DNA of 64,000 nt from Anoxybacteroides rupiense (GTDB taxonomy: Bacteria; Bacillota; Bacilli; Bacillales; Anoxybacillaceae), in the NCBI RefSeq assembly GCF_014196195.1, contig NZ_JACIDF010000004.1, positions 186,001 through 250,000 of the forward strand, read 5' to 3'. Of this stretch, positions 56,558 through 64,000 are shown one piece after another (positions within the stretch are counted from its first letter, which is position 1; each line of letters starts with the position of its first letter). The position numbers were made by a program, and so were the translations under genes. The notes under the pieces are model-generated. The model searched no databases, had not been told where the DNA came from, and saw only the letters and a list, made by a program, of their open reading frames with translations.

Positions 56558-57910
56558 ATGTCTAATCATAAACACTTGTCATTATTCGCACTGACTTGGC
56601 CGATTTTTATCGAAACGCTTCTGTATATGTTGATGGGCAGTGCTGATACACTCATGCTCAGCCACTATTCTGATCAGGCCGTCGCCGCTGTTGGCGTCGC
56701 GAACCAAATTATTTTTCTTGTTATCGTCATGTTCGATTTTGTGGCAATGGGTACTGCTATTTTAGTCGCTCAATATATCGGTGCAAAAGATGTCAAAAAT
56801 ACGAGAGAAGTTGCCCTTGCTTCCATAAGCACTAACTTTTTCTTTAGTTTTTTTCTTAGTGCCATTCTCCTGTTATTTGGAAAGCAACTATTATATGCCA
56901 TGAAGCTGCCTGATGAACTTTTAGATGAAGCCTATTCTTATTTAGCCATCGTTGGCGGTTTTTTATTTGTTCAGGCTCTTATGATGACGGCTGGGGCCAT
57001 TTTAAAAAGCCATGGGTATACTCGCGACACGATGTATATTACCGTCGGCATGAACATCCTTCATATCATCGGAAATTACATTTCTATTTTTGGGCCATTT
57101 GGTCTTCCGGTTTTAGGGGTCAAAGGAGTCGCCATTTCTACCACCATTAGTCGAATCATCGCATTAATCGCTATCTTTTTCCTTTTGGCCAAGCGAACGA
57201 ACTTGATTCCGTCGCTATCACGCTTCGCCTATTTGCCTATGCATCACATTCGTAGCTTGCTGAAAATCGGCATCCCTGCTGCCGGAGAAAATTTGGCCTA
57301 CAATACAGCGCAAATGGTGATCACATACTTTATTACATGGATGGGAACTGAAGCGCTAACAGCAAAAATCTATACGCAAAATTTGATCATGTTTGTTTTT
57401 CTGTTTGGCATTGCCGTCGGCCAAGGCACGCAAATTCTCGTCGGTTATTTCGTTGGAGCCAAGCAATATGAGCAGGCATACGCGCGCTGCTTAAAAAGCT
57501 TGTATAGCGCCATCTCGATTTCTATTGCTATGGCTTTTACATGCTATCTATTGGCTGAACCCCTGCTCTCATTTTTTACACATAACAAAGAGATCATCGA
57601 AATGGGAAAAACGCTGTTATTACTAACTATTTTACTTGAACCGGGCCGTTCATTTAATCTAGTGATTATTAGTTCGCTCCGGGCAGCGGGCGATGTGCAG
57701 TTTCCTGTTTACATAGGAATTGCATCGATGTGGGGAGTAAGCGTCGTACTTTCCTATATTCTTGGCATTTATTTTGGTTTGGGGCTCATCGGTATTTGGA
57801 TTTCTTTTATTGCTGATGAATGGCTGCGTGGACTATTCATGCTATGGCGCTGGCGATCAAAGACTTGGTGCCATAAATCCCTTGTCCAATTCCCCGTGGG
57901 AACGACATAA
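56558..57910 (+). CDS. yisQ: MATE-family efflux transporter YisQ
   Basis: This 450-residue protein has twelve hydrophobic segments in two homologous halves (SADTLMLSHYSDQAVAAVG; GTQILVGYFVGAKQYEQA), the MATE pattern. Substrate unknown. AAAGGAGGG precedes the ATG. Confidence 0.9.
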   Translation: MSNHKHLSLFALTWPIFIETLLYMLMGSADTLMLSHYSDQAVAAVGVANQIIFLVIVMFDFVAMGTAILVAQYIGAKDVKNTREVALASISTNFFFSFFLSAILLLFGKQLLYAMKLPDELLDEAYSYLAIVGGFLFVQALMMTAGAILKSHGYTRDTMYITVGMNILHIIGNYISIFGPFGLPVLGVKGVAISTTISRIIALIAIFFLLAKRTNLIPSLSRFAYLPMHHIRSLLKIGIPAAGENLAYNTAQMVITYFITWMGTEALTAKIYTQNLIMFVFLFGIAVGQGTQILVGYFVGAKQYEQAYARCLKSLYSAISISIAMAFTCYLLAEPLLSFFTHNKEIIEMGKTLLLLTILLEPGRSFNLVIISSLRAAGDVQFPVYIGIASMWGVSVVLSYILGIYFGLGLIGIWISFIADEWLRGLFMLWRWRSKTWCHKSLVQFPVGTT

Positions 57911-57918
57911 TAAAAAGC

Positions 57919-57953
57919 AAAGGAGAAGCTTGGTAAACAAAAGCTTCTCCTTT
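57919..57953. terminator. Convergent terminator of yisQ and asnO
   Basis: AAAGGAGAAGCTT and AAGCTTCTCCTTT form a 13-bp stem with T-rich flanks on the plus strand and A/T-rich on the other. Confidence 0.85.
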
Positions 57954-57960
57954 TTCTTTT

Positions 57961-59808
57961 TTAATCTTTAATTTGAATGGAGTAATGCTCGAACCAAGTG
58001 TGAACTTGGCACAAATAAGCAAGCAGCTGCGGTCCTGTCATCAGCTGGCCAAACCAAGGCATTTGAAATGATTTCCCTCCTGTTTCCACCATTTCTTTTA
58101 GCTTTCCAGCTTCAAAAAATTCATATAGTGCAGAGGATCGCTCTTTTAATATTTCTTTCATTCTCGCTTTGACTAATTCTGTATAAAGAGGATGATGTGT
58201 TTTCGGATAAGGGCTTTTCTTGCGATATAGCACTTCTTCTGGCAAAATTCCTTCCAGCGCTCGACGCAATATTCCTTTTTCTCGATTTCCGTACATTTTC
58301 ATTTCCCATGGAATGTTCCATACATATTCTACTAAACGGTGATCGGCAAATGGCACACGCACCTCTAGGCTCGCTCCCATGCTCATTCGGTCTTTGCGAT
58401 CAAGAAGGGTTGTCATAAACCAAATCATATTTAAATAAAACAGCTCGCGCCGTTTCGCTTCGACGGCACTCTCTCCTTCCAATCTTGGAACCTCTGCGAT
58501 CGTTTCACGAAATCGCGTTTGCACATACTCATCTAAGCGCAATTTTTTCCGCCATTTTTCTTGAAGCAAATCCATTCGTGCCTCCGTGGACCGCATCCAA
58601 GGGAATCCATTTCGCGCCAAATCATCTGGGCGATGAAACCAAGGGTATCCGCCAAAAATCTCATCGGCGCACTCTCCTGATAAGCTAACAACAAAGTCTT
58701 TCTTAATTTGTTGACAAAACCAAAGCAACGATGAGTCTACATCGGCCATTCCTGGCAAATCACGTACCGTAACGGCCTCTGTTAAATAATCAGCTAAATC
58801 CTGCTGCGAGATGACACAACGATGGTGAATTGTCGAAAATGTATTCGACATTTTCTCAATCCAAGGACCATCGGCATTCGGTTGAAAATCATTCGCTGTA
58901 AAGTACTGATCATTCCCTTCATAATCAATCGAATACGTATGCAGCGGGCCTTTCCCAGCCTTTTCAAACGCATTGGCGGCTATGGCAGTAATGGCGCTTG
59001 AGTCCACCCCACCTGATAAAAACGTACAAACAGGTACATCGGATACAAGCTGTCGCGTCACTGCATCAGTCAGTAGAAAACGGACTTTCTCTACCGTCTC
59101 TTCAAGCGAATCGGAGTGGACATGGCTTTTTACGTTCCAATAGCGGCGAATGTTGATACCTTCTCGCGAATAGATAAGCATATGGGCTGGACGCAATTCA
59201 TGAATGCCATTAAATACTCCGTGCCCTGGAGTTCGAGACGGCCCCAATCCAAACACTTCCGCCAATCCTTCGCGGCCGATTTCTGTCTTTACTTCAGGAT
59301 GTGCCAAAATCGCTTTAATCTCGGAACCAAATAATAAACTGCCTCCAATATGGCGGTAAAAGAGCGGTTTAACTCCTAAGCGATCCCTTGCTAAAAACAA
59401 TTTTTCATTTTTTCCATCCCAAATGGCGAATGCAAAAATTCCATTAAGATAGTCCACACATGTTTCTTGCCACTCGATATAGGCTGTTAATAATACTTCT
59501 GTATCCGAATGGCCTTGAAATGTATAGCCCCTTTTTAAAAGCTCTTTGCGAATTTCTTCGGTATTATACAGTTCGCCATTATAACAAATTGTATAATCAC
59601 TGCCATGTTTTTGTCTTGTCATCGGCTGTATGCCGCCTGCTGGATCGACGACGACAAGTCGTTTATGTCCAAATGCCACATGCTGGTCTAACCAGTAGTT
59701 TGTATCATCTGGACCGCGCTTTGCCAATGCTTCCGTCATTTTTTCAATGGTTGGTTGTGCAGTGCGCATCTCTCGCTGGAAATCCACCCAACCGGTGATC
59801 CCACACAT
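57961..59808 (-). CDS. asnO: Glutamine-hydrolysing asparagine synthetase
   Basis: This 615-residue AsnB-type enzyme starts MCGITGW, with Cys2 as the glutaminase nucleophile, and has RGPDDTNY, SGGVDSS and SLSGECADEIFGGY. All of this contrasts with the BLS at 5998-7512, which lacks Cys2. The ATG at 59808 is chosen so that Cys is residue 2. AsnO supports sporulation in B. subtilis. Confidence 0.93.
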   Translation of the reverse strand: MCGITGWVDFQREMRTAQPTIEKMTEALAKRGPDDTNYWLDQHVAFGHKRLVVVDPAGGIQPMTRQKHGSDYTICYNGELYNTEEIRKELLKRGYTFQGHSDTEVLLTAYIEWQETCVDYLNGIFAFAIWDGKNEKLFLARDRLGVKPLFYRHIGGSLLFGSEIKAILAHPEVKTEIGREGLAEVFGLGPSRTPGHGVFNGIHELRPAHMLIYSREGINIRRYWNVKSHVHSDSLEETVEKVRFLLTDAVTRQLVSDVPVCTFLSGGVDSSAITAIAANAFEKAGKGPLHTYSIDYEGNDQYFTANDFQPNADGPWIEKMSNTFSTIHHRCVISQQDLADYLTEAVTVRDLPGMADVDSSLLWFCQQIKKDFVVSLSGECADEIFGGYPWFHRPDDLARNGFPWMRSTEARMDLLQEKWRKKLRLDEYVQTRFRETIAEVPRLEGESAVEAKRRELFYLNMIWFMTTLLDRKDRMSMGASLEVRVPFADHRLVEYVWNIPWEMKMYGNREKGILRRALEGILPEEVLYRKKSPYPKTHHPLYTELVKARMKEILKERSSALYEFFEAGKLKEMVETGGKSFQMPWFGQLMTGPQLLAYLCQVHTWFEHYSIQIKD

Positions 59809-59817
59809 ATGAATCAA

Positions 59818-60125
59818 TCCTTTCTTTTCTTCAGCGTAAAAACAGGTTGCTTTTTTTCATTATATGCAGCTAAGCGCTAGGCGCTCGTCGCCGCTTTTTT
59901 CTTTATCTACTCTGGCGACCGTCTCTCTTGTGCGAAACCAACTCCCTCCGGGTGGAGCGAGTAAACTTTGTCAATCCATCTTTCTCTCTAAAGCTAAGCG
60001 TTCTCCGCCGTTTTCCTTTATGGCATGCTTTCATTGTATGCAAATGCAGCGATTTCGATGAATTGTCCAATAGAGTGAATAAATGATGGGCAAATAGGTG
60101 AAAACGAAAAAAGAAAGGAGATGAG
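59818..60125. other. Gap between asnO and yisN
   Basis: About 310 bases with two similar short blocks (AGCTAAGCGCTAGGCGCTCG at 59869 and AGCTAAGCGTTCTCCGCCG at 59991). No gene recognised; it holds both divergent promoters. Confidence 0.4.
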
Positions 60126-60130
60126 GAAAA

Positions 60131-60679
60131 TTGACTCTTGAACAAAAGTTGGCACAGATTCCCGCCCAACAGCGCGCTTATATACAAGGAGAAATTGAAT
60201 ATGTAAACGGGGAATGGGTTTTTTTTGATGAAGAAGAGGAAGAAGCAGGACTGCTTGCAGAGTGGAGTGATGAGGAAATCGAAATTTTCCGATTCGGCCG
60301 CTGGCTTCGCGGATATTATCAACACAATGGAGAAATTCAATTATCTGGAACAAGAGTTTTACTGCAAAAGGGCGAGCTGGTTCGTTTTCGCAAACGATTG
60401 CCGTATGCTTATCGCAGCTGGCTTGATGCTCTTCCTGAAAAAACGTTTTTTGGCTTCATTGAATGGCTAAATAAACTGAATTTTTCATTATACGATTGTC
60501 TGTATTGCTATAACGGGCTCTTGTTTGAGAAGCGTACAGGCGTCAATTTTATGATTTTTGATAATACAGAGCTGATCGGGAACGTGCAACACTATTATGA
60601 GCGAGGCGAAACGAATAAAGATCGCTTTGAAATGACGTTCCATACAGGCAATCGGTTTATTTGCACACAAATCAGCTAA
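60131..60679 (+). CDS. yisN: DUF2777-like protein (YisN)
   Basis: This 182-residue protein has an acidic N-terminal patch (FFDEEEEEAGLL) and no membrane segment. Length and position between asnO and yisL match B. subtilis yisN, a DUF2777 protein. The TTG start follows AAAGGAGATGAG. Function unknown. Confidence 0.7.
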   Translation: MTLEQKLAQIPAQQRAYIQGEIEYVNGEWVFFDEEEEEAGLLAEWSDEEIEIFRFGRWLRGYYQHNGEIQLSGTRVLLQKGELVRFRKRLPYAYRSWLDALPEKTFFGFIEWLNKLNFSLYDCLYCYNGLLFEKRTGVNFMIFDNTELIGNVQHYYERGETNKDRFEMTFHTGNRFICTQIS

Positions 60680-60680
60680 A

Positions 60681-60806
60681 AAGGGGCTGTCCAGAAAGTC
60701 AAAATCCATTGAAAACGAAACATCATAAACATTGATATATCAACATCTCTAAAACATTAAGAGGGTGTCTATAAGCCGATAAATCGACTTATTAGACACC
60801 CCCTTT
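60681..60806 (+). repeat. MITE-like / IS-end repeat, copy 1
   Basis: It opens GGGGCTGTCCAGAAAGTCAA and closes with GGGTGTCTATAAG / CTTATTAGACACCC, a hairpin that may double as a terminator. An inverted, shorter copy lies at 62795-62873. Such ends resemble remnants of IS1182-type elements, but no transposase remains. Confidence 0.6.
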
Positions 60807-60833
60807 TCAATATAAGTAATACTTGACTGTCGT

Positions 60834-61190
60834 TTAGGAAAAAACATGGAATCCTAACGGAAGCTTAAGTCCTAAATATAAAACAAGCACAAAAGCCAGT
60901 ACAAGCTGAATCCAAGCACTTTGGGCACGCTCTCCCTTTTTGGCGCGGACCGTCACCATCTCCATCGCGACAATGACCCAAAGACCAACAATCGCTTTTA
61001 CGATATACAGCGCTGAAATCGAATACAAGCTAAACAATAGCATCGCTCCAGTAGCGATAATGAGCAGATAAAACAAGCGCAAAACCATATGGGCGATTTT
61101 CGCCTTCGGAGAATGAGCTTTGTACATCGACAAAGAAACAAAAAATAAAATGAAAGCAATCACCCATGTTGTAATGTGTGCATGCGTCAT
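60834..61190 (-). CDS. yisL: DUF1516 membrane protein YisL
   Basis: This 118-residue protein has four membrane segments and the YisL pattern (THAHITTWVIAFILFFVS; LRLFYLLIIATGAML). The ATG at 61190 follows GAAAGGAGATC. Function unknown. Confidence 0.88.
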   Translation of the reverse strand: MTHAHITTWVIAFILFFVSLSMYKAHSPKAKIAHMVLRLFYLLIIATGAMLLFSLYSISALYIVKAIVGLWVIVAMEMVTVRAKKGERAQSAWIQLVLAFVLVLYLGLKLPLGFHVFS

Positions 61191-61580
61191 CGAAAATGAT
61201 CTCCTTTCCAGCATTCGTTTTCTTCATCATAGCATGTTTTTGTAAAAAAACGAAATGGCATGCTTGTCTATAAATAGAATACATATCATCAAAAGATAAG
61301 CCGTATAGCCGTTTCCAAAACAGAGCCCCCATTTTTCGACGGTCGAGCGATCGCCGAAATTGGATCATCACCTGTTCACACGGAAACAAAATGAAGGAAT
61401 CGAGTTGTATTTATATCGTCATACGCAATGCTCCATCGCGCCATCAGGTAAGAAGCTCTCTTTGCAAGCAAGAAAATGGACAAAGGCCATAAAGTTCCTT
61501 CTTTTTCCCAATCTAACAAGCTCGTATAATTTTTGCTATAATATATAATGGAGCGAATATTGCAAATAGGAGGAGCACAC
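61191..61580. promoter_or_regulatory. Divergent region between yisL and rocD
   Basis: About 390 bases with the third short motif TTTCGACGGTCGAGCGATCG at 61336-61355 and AT-rich promoter-like sequence (TATAATATATAATGG) near 61538-61552 before rocD. No gene recognised. Confidence 0.5.
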
Positions 61581-62774
61581 ATGAGCAAAACAACAGAAAT
61601 TATTCACTTAACTGAGCAGTTTGGCGCAAACAACTATCATCCGCTGCCAGTCGTTCTTTCTAAAGGAGAAGGCGTATGGGTAGAAGACCCTGAAGGCAAT
61701 CGTTATATGGATATGTTAAGCGCCTATTCCGCCGTCAACCAAGGACATCGTCATCCGAAAATCATTCAAGCGCTCAAGGAACAGGCAGACCGCATTACCT
61801 TAACATCTCGAGCGTTTCATAACGATCAGTTGGGCCCTTGGTATGAAAAAGTAGCCAAATTAACAGGAAAAGACATGGTTTTACCAATGAATACAGGCGC
61901 AGAAGCGGTAGAAACAGCCGTGAAAGCTGCGCGCCGCTGGGCGTATGATGTCAAAGGCATCGAAGAAAATAAAGCGGAAATTATCGTTTGCGAAGATAAT
62001 TTCCACGGACGGACAATGACCGCTGTTTCCATGTCTTCCAACCCTGAGTATCAGCGCGGATTCGGACCGATGCTTCCTGGCATCAAAGTGATCCCATTTG
62101 GCGATGTGGAAGCATTAAAGAAAGCGATTACACCAAATACGGCTGCCTTTATCTTTGAACCGATCCAAGGGGAGGCAGGCATTAATATTCCTCCAGAAGG
62201 ATTTTTAAAAGCCGCCTATGAAGTATGTAAACAACACAACGTATTGTATATTGCCGACGAAATTCAAGCTGGCCTAGGCCGCTCAGGAAAAATGTTTGCA
62301 TGCGATTGGGAAAATGTTGTGCCGGATATGTATATCCTCGGCAAAGCGCTAGGCGGCGGTGTATTCCCGATTTCTTGCGTAGCGGCCAACCGCGATATTT
62401 TAGGCGTTTTCAATCCAGGTTCACACGGTTCGACCTTCGGCGGTAATCCGCTCGCTTGCGCTGTTTCCATCGCAGCCATCGACGTTCTTGTTGAAGAAAA
62501 ACTAGCAGAACGTTCTTTTGGATTAGGTAATTATTTCCAAGAAAAGTTACGTGAAATTCAGCATCCTGATATTAAAGAGGTCCGTGGCCGCGGATTATTT
62601 ATCGGCGTTGAATTGCATGGGCCTGCCCGTCCATATTGTGAAAAATTGCAGAATGAAGGATTACTATGCAAAGAAACACATGACACCGTCATTCGTTTTG
62701 CCCCTCCATTGATCATCACGAAAGAACAGTTGGACTGGGCAATCGAAAAAGTGAAAAAGGTGTTTAATGAATAA
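61581..62774 (+). CDS. rocD: Ornithine aminotransferase
   Basis: This 397-residue class-III aminotransferase has [29 protein letters not shown] and the PLP lysine in [13 protein letters not shown]. It converts ornithine to glutamate semialdehyde in arginine breakdown. AGGAGGAGC precedes the ATG at 61581. It stands between yisL and yisK, where B. subtilis has no rocD, and is flanked by inverted repeats. Confidence 0.93.
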   Translation: MSKTTEIIHLTEQFGANNYHPLPVVLSKGEGVWVEDPEGNRYMDMLSAYSAVNQGHRHPKIIQALKEQADRITLTSRAFHNDQLGPWYEKVAKLTGKDMVLPMNTGAEAVETAVKAARRWAYDVKGIEENKAEIIVCEDNFHGRTMTAVSMSSNPEYQRGFGPMLPGIKVIPFGDVEALKKAITPNTAAFIFEPIQGEAGINIPPEGFLKAAYEVCKQHNVLYIADEIQAGLGRSGKMFACDWENVVPDMYILGKALGGGVFPISCVAANRDILGVFNPGSHGSTFGGNPLACAVSIAAIDVLVEEKLAERSFGLGNYFQEKLREIQHPDIKEVRGRGLFIGVELHGPARPYCEKLQNEGLLCKETHDTVIRFAPPLIITKEQLDWAIEKVKKVFNE

Positions 62775-62794
62775 ATAAAAGCAAAGAGAACAGC

Positions 62795-62873
62795 AGGGGC
62801 TTAATAAGTCGGTTTTCCGGCTTATAGACGCCCCTTTAATGCTTTATAGAGTTGACTTTCTGGACAGACCCTG
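62795..62873 (-). repeat. MITE-like / IS-end repeat, inverted copy 2
   Basis: Read on the minus strand it has GGGTCTGTCCAGAAAGTCAA and then GGCGTCTATAAGCCGG and CCGACTTATTAAG, matching copy 1 at 60681-60806 with an inner deletion. Confidence 0.6.
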
Positions 62874-62934
62874 CAACCATTTTAACCATCCTTCATGGAT
62901 TGGGCTGGTTTCACATCAGACTCACTTGAAAGCA

Positions 62935-63071
62935 CTTGGCAGACAAAGGGGCTGTGCTTTAGCGAAGATGCCAATTGACCAAAGACGTTTAGGGGCTGAG
63001 GAGCGAAGCCAGTGACGAAAGATAAAAGCGTTTATCAGCAGTCAAGGGCTTTCCGGATGAGGAAAGCCCTC
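62935..63071 (+). repeat. Structured intergenic repeat, copy 2 (candidate small RNA)
   Basis: Blocks GAAAGCACTTGGCAGACAAA, GCCAGTGACGAAAGATAAAA and CAGCAGTCAAGGGCTTTCC follow the same order as at 27134-27281. It ends in a perfect 10-bp hairpin, AGGGCTTTCC/GGAAAGCCCT, with a weak T tail. The element separates rocD from yisK. Confidence 0.55.
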
Positions 63072-63084
63072 GTTTATGACATTC

Positions 63085-63987
63085 TTATTCGCCAATTCGA
63101 TTGCGAAGCGTGCCGATTTTTTCGATGGTGATTTCCACGATGTCCCCTGATTGCAAAAAACGCGGCGGTTTCATGCCTTTTCCGACTCCAGCCGGCGTTC
63201 CTGTCGCAATAATGTCGCCAGGCTCTAACGTCATTCCTTGTGAAATCGTAGAAATAATCGTTTCAACCGAAAAAATAAACTGTTCCGTATTCGCTTTTTG
63301 CCGTATTTCCCCATTCACTTTCGTTTCAATATGCAAGCGGTTCGGGTTAGGAATCAGCGACTTGTGCACGATCCATGGCCCCATCGGACAAGACGTATCC
63401 AAGCTTTTGCCAAGCAAAAACTGTTTATGGCGCTGCTGCAAATCCCGCGCTGTAATATCGTTGATAATCGTATAACCAAATACGTAGTCCAACGCTTCTT
63501 CTTCTTTAATGCCTTTTCCTTTTTTGCCGATAACAACCGCTAATTCTCCCTCATAATCTAATTCTTCTGTCACATGGGCATGGCGCAAAACAAGGGACTC
63601 ATGTCCTGTTACGGTTGTCGGCGCTTTAGAAAACAGCATCAGATGTTCCGGAATGTCATCCGCGCTTCCAAGCTCAAGTGCGTGATCGACATAGTTTTTC
63701 CCGACGCAAAAAATATTTTTGAGAGGACGCGGAATCGGCGCCAACAGCTGGACGCTTGCAAGTGGATAGACATAATCAGCAGCTCGCTGCTTCTCGCTCC
63801 ATGTGACAATTTCCTGCACTTTATCGACAAACGCATCACCAAGCGCGATACACTCAATAAGTGAGTGGGGCAGCGTGGACTCCTCTCCCATGGCCTGCTC
63901 CGCCATTTGCAAGTGAATGACTTCATTTTGAGCGCTTAGTACGCCGACAAATGACGTTCCTTGGCGCTTAGCTGTCACAAATTTCAT
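63085..63987 (-). CDS. yisK: Fumarylacetoacetate hydrolase-family protein YisK
   Basis: This 300-residue protein has FCVGKNYVDHALE, DYEGELAVVIGKKGK, FGYTIINDITARDLQ and GDIIATGTPAGVGKG, the FAH signatures with metal-binding acids in the EGELA region. B. subtilis YisK is an oxaloacetate decarboxylase-like FAH protein linked to cell shape. The ATG at 63987 has AAGGATC nearby. Confidence 0.9.
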   Translation of the reverse strand: MKFVTAKRQGTSFVGVLSAQNEVIHLQMAEQAMGEESTLPHSLIECIALGDAFVDKVQEIVTWSEKQRAADYVYPLASVQLLAPIPRPLKNIFCVGKNYVDHALELGSADDIPEHLMLFSKAPTTVTGHESLVLRHAHVTEELDYEGELAVVIGKKGKGIKEEEALDYVFGYTIINDITARDLQQRHKQFLLGKSLDTSCPMGPWIVHKSLIPNPNRLHIETKVNGEIRQKANTEQFIFSVETIISTISQGMTLEPGDIIATGTPAGVGKGMKPPRFLQSGDIVEITIEKIGTLRNRIGE

Positions 63988-64000
63988 GATCCTTGACCTC

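Overview
The window is chromosomal DNA of a Bacillaceae member, most likely a thermophilic Geobacillus/Parageobacillus-type organism. This rests on strong GGAGG ribosome binding sites, TTG/GTG starts, an S-box riboswitch, GC-moderate core genes, and a gene order that follows the Bacillus subtilis yis-yit-arg region read backwards: argCJBD, yitV, yitU, yitT, yitS, yitL, yitK, yitJ, then yisR, yisQ, asnO, yisN, yisL, yisK. The species assignment is inference.

Layout. 1-3300: argC-argJ-argB-argD(partial) on the minus strand. 4055-17260: a lipoprotein gene split by a 12-kb composite transposon (4564-16594). 17340-17705: a DUF5412-like membrane protein. 17775-22706: molybdenum cofactor genes (moaD, moaE, mobB, moeA, moaA, mobA). 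23000-27060: yitV, yitU, small proteins, a truncated yitT and a DegV protein. 27565-32865: a two-component system with an ABC transporter of the LnrJKLMN type. 32960-35604: a BMP-type lipoprotein with a chemoreceptor. 35707-42810: cvfB, yajQ, then an S-box controlling yitJ and metH. 43000-55374: a short-chain dehydrogenase and a maltodextrin locus (LacI regulator, GH31, a catalytically degenerate GH13, malG, malF, malE and a divergent neopullulanase). 55399-63987: yisR, yisQ, asnO, yisN, yisL, rocD, yisK.

The main discovery is the cargo of the composite transposon. It encodes four proteins matching the early clavulanic acid enzymes of Streptomyces clavuligerus: carboxyethylarginine synthase (CEAS), beta-lactam synthetase (BLS), proclavaminate amidinohydrolase (PAH) and ornithine acetyltransferase (OAT). 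With them are two ATP-grasp ligases, an MFS exporter and an N-acetylglutamate-synthase-like GNAT protein. No clavaminate synthase (CAS, the oxygenase that makes the second ring) is present. I infer a monocyclic beta-lactam made from arginine and a triose phosphate, extended by ATP-grasp ligation and exported. This would parallel tabtoxin logic but be built from clavam-pathway enzymes, in a Firmicute.

The insertion can be reconstructed base by base. A 4-bp AATG direct repeat flanks the unit, and removing the unit with one repeat copy rejoins an open reading frame across the junction. Both IS copies are damaged (a nonsense codon in one transposase, a truncation in the other), so the cluster looks immobilised. 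The cargo is visibly more AT-rich than the flanking core genes.

Other points of interest: a GH13 protein in the maltodextrin operon lacking two of three catalytic residues, three families of short dispersed intergenic repeats (one ending in terminator-like hairpins), and a BMP lipoprotein/chemoreceptor gene pair.
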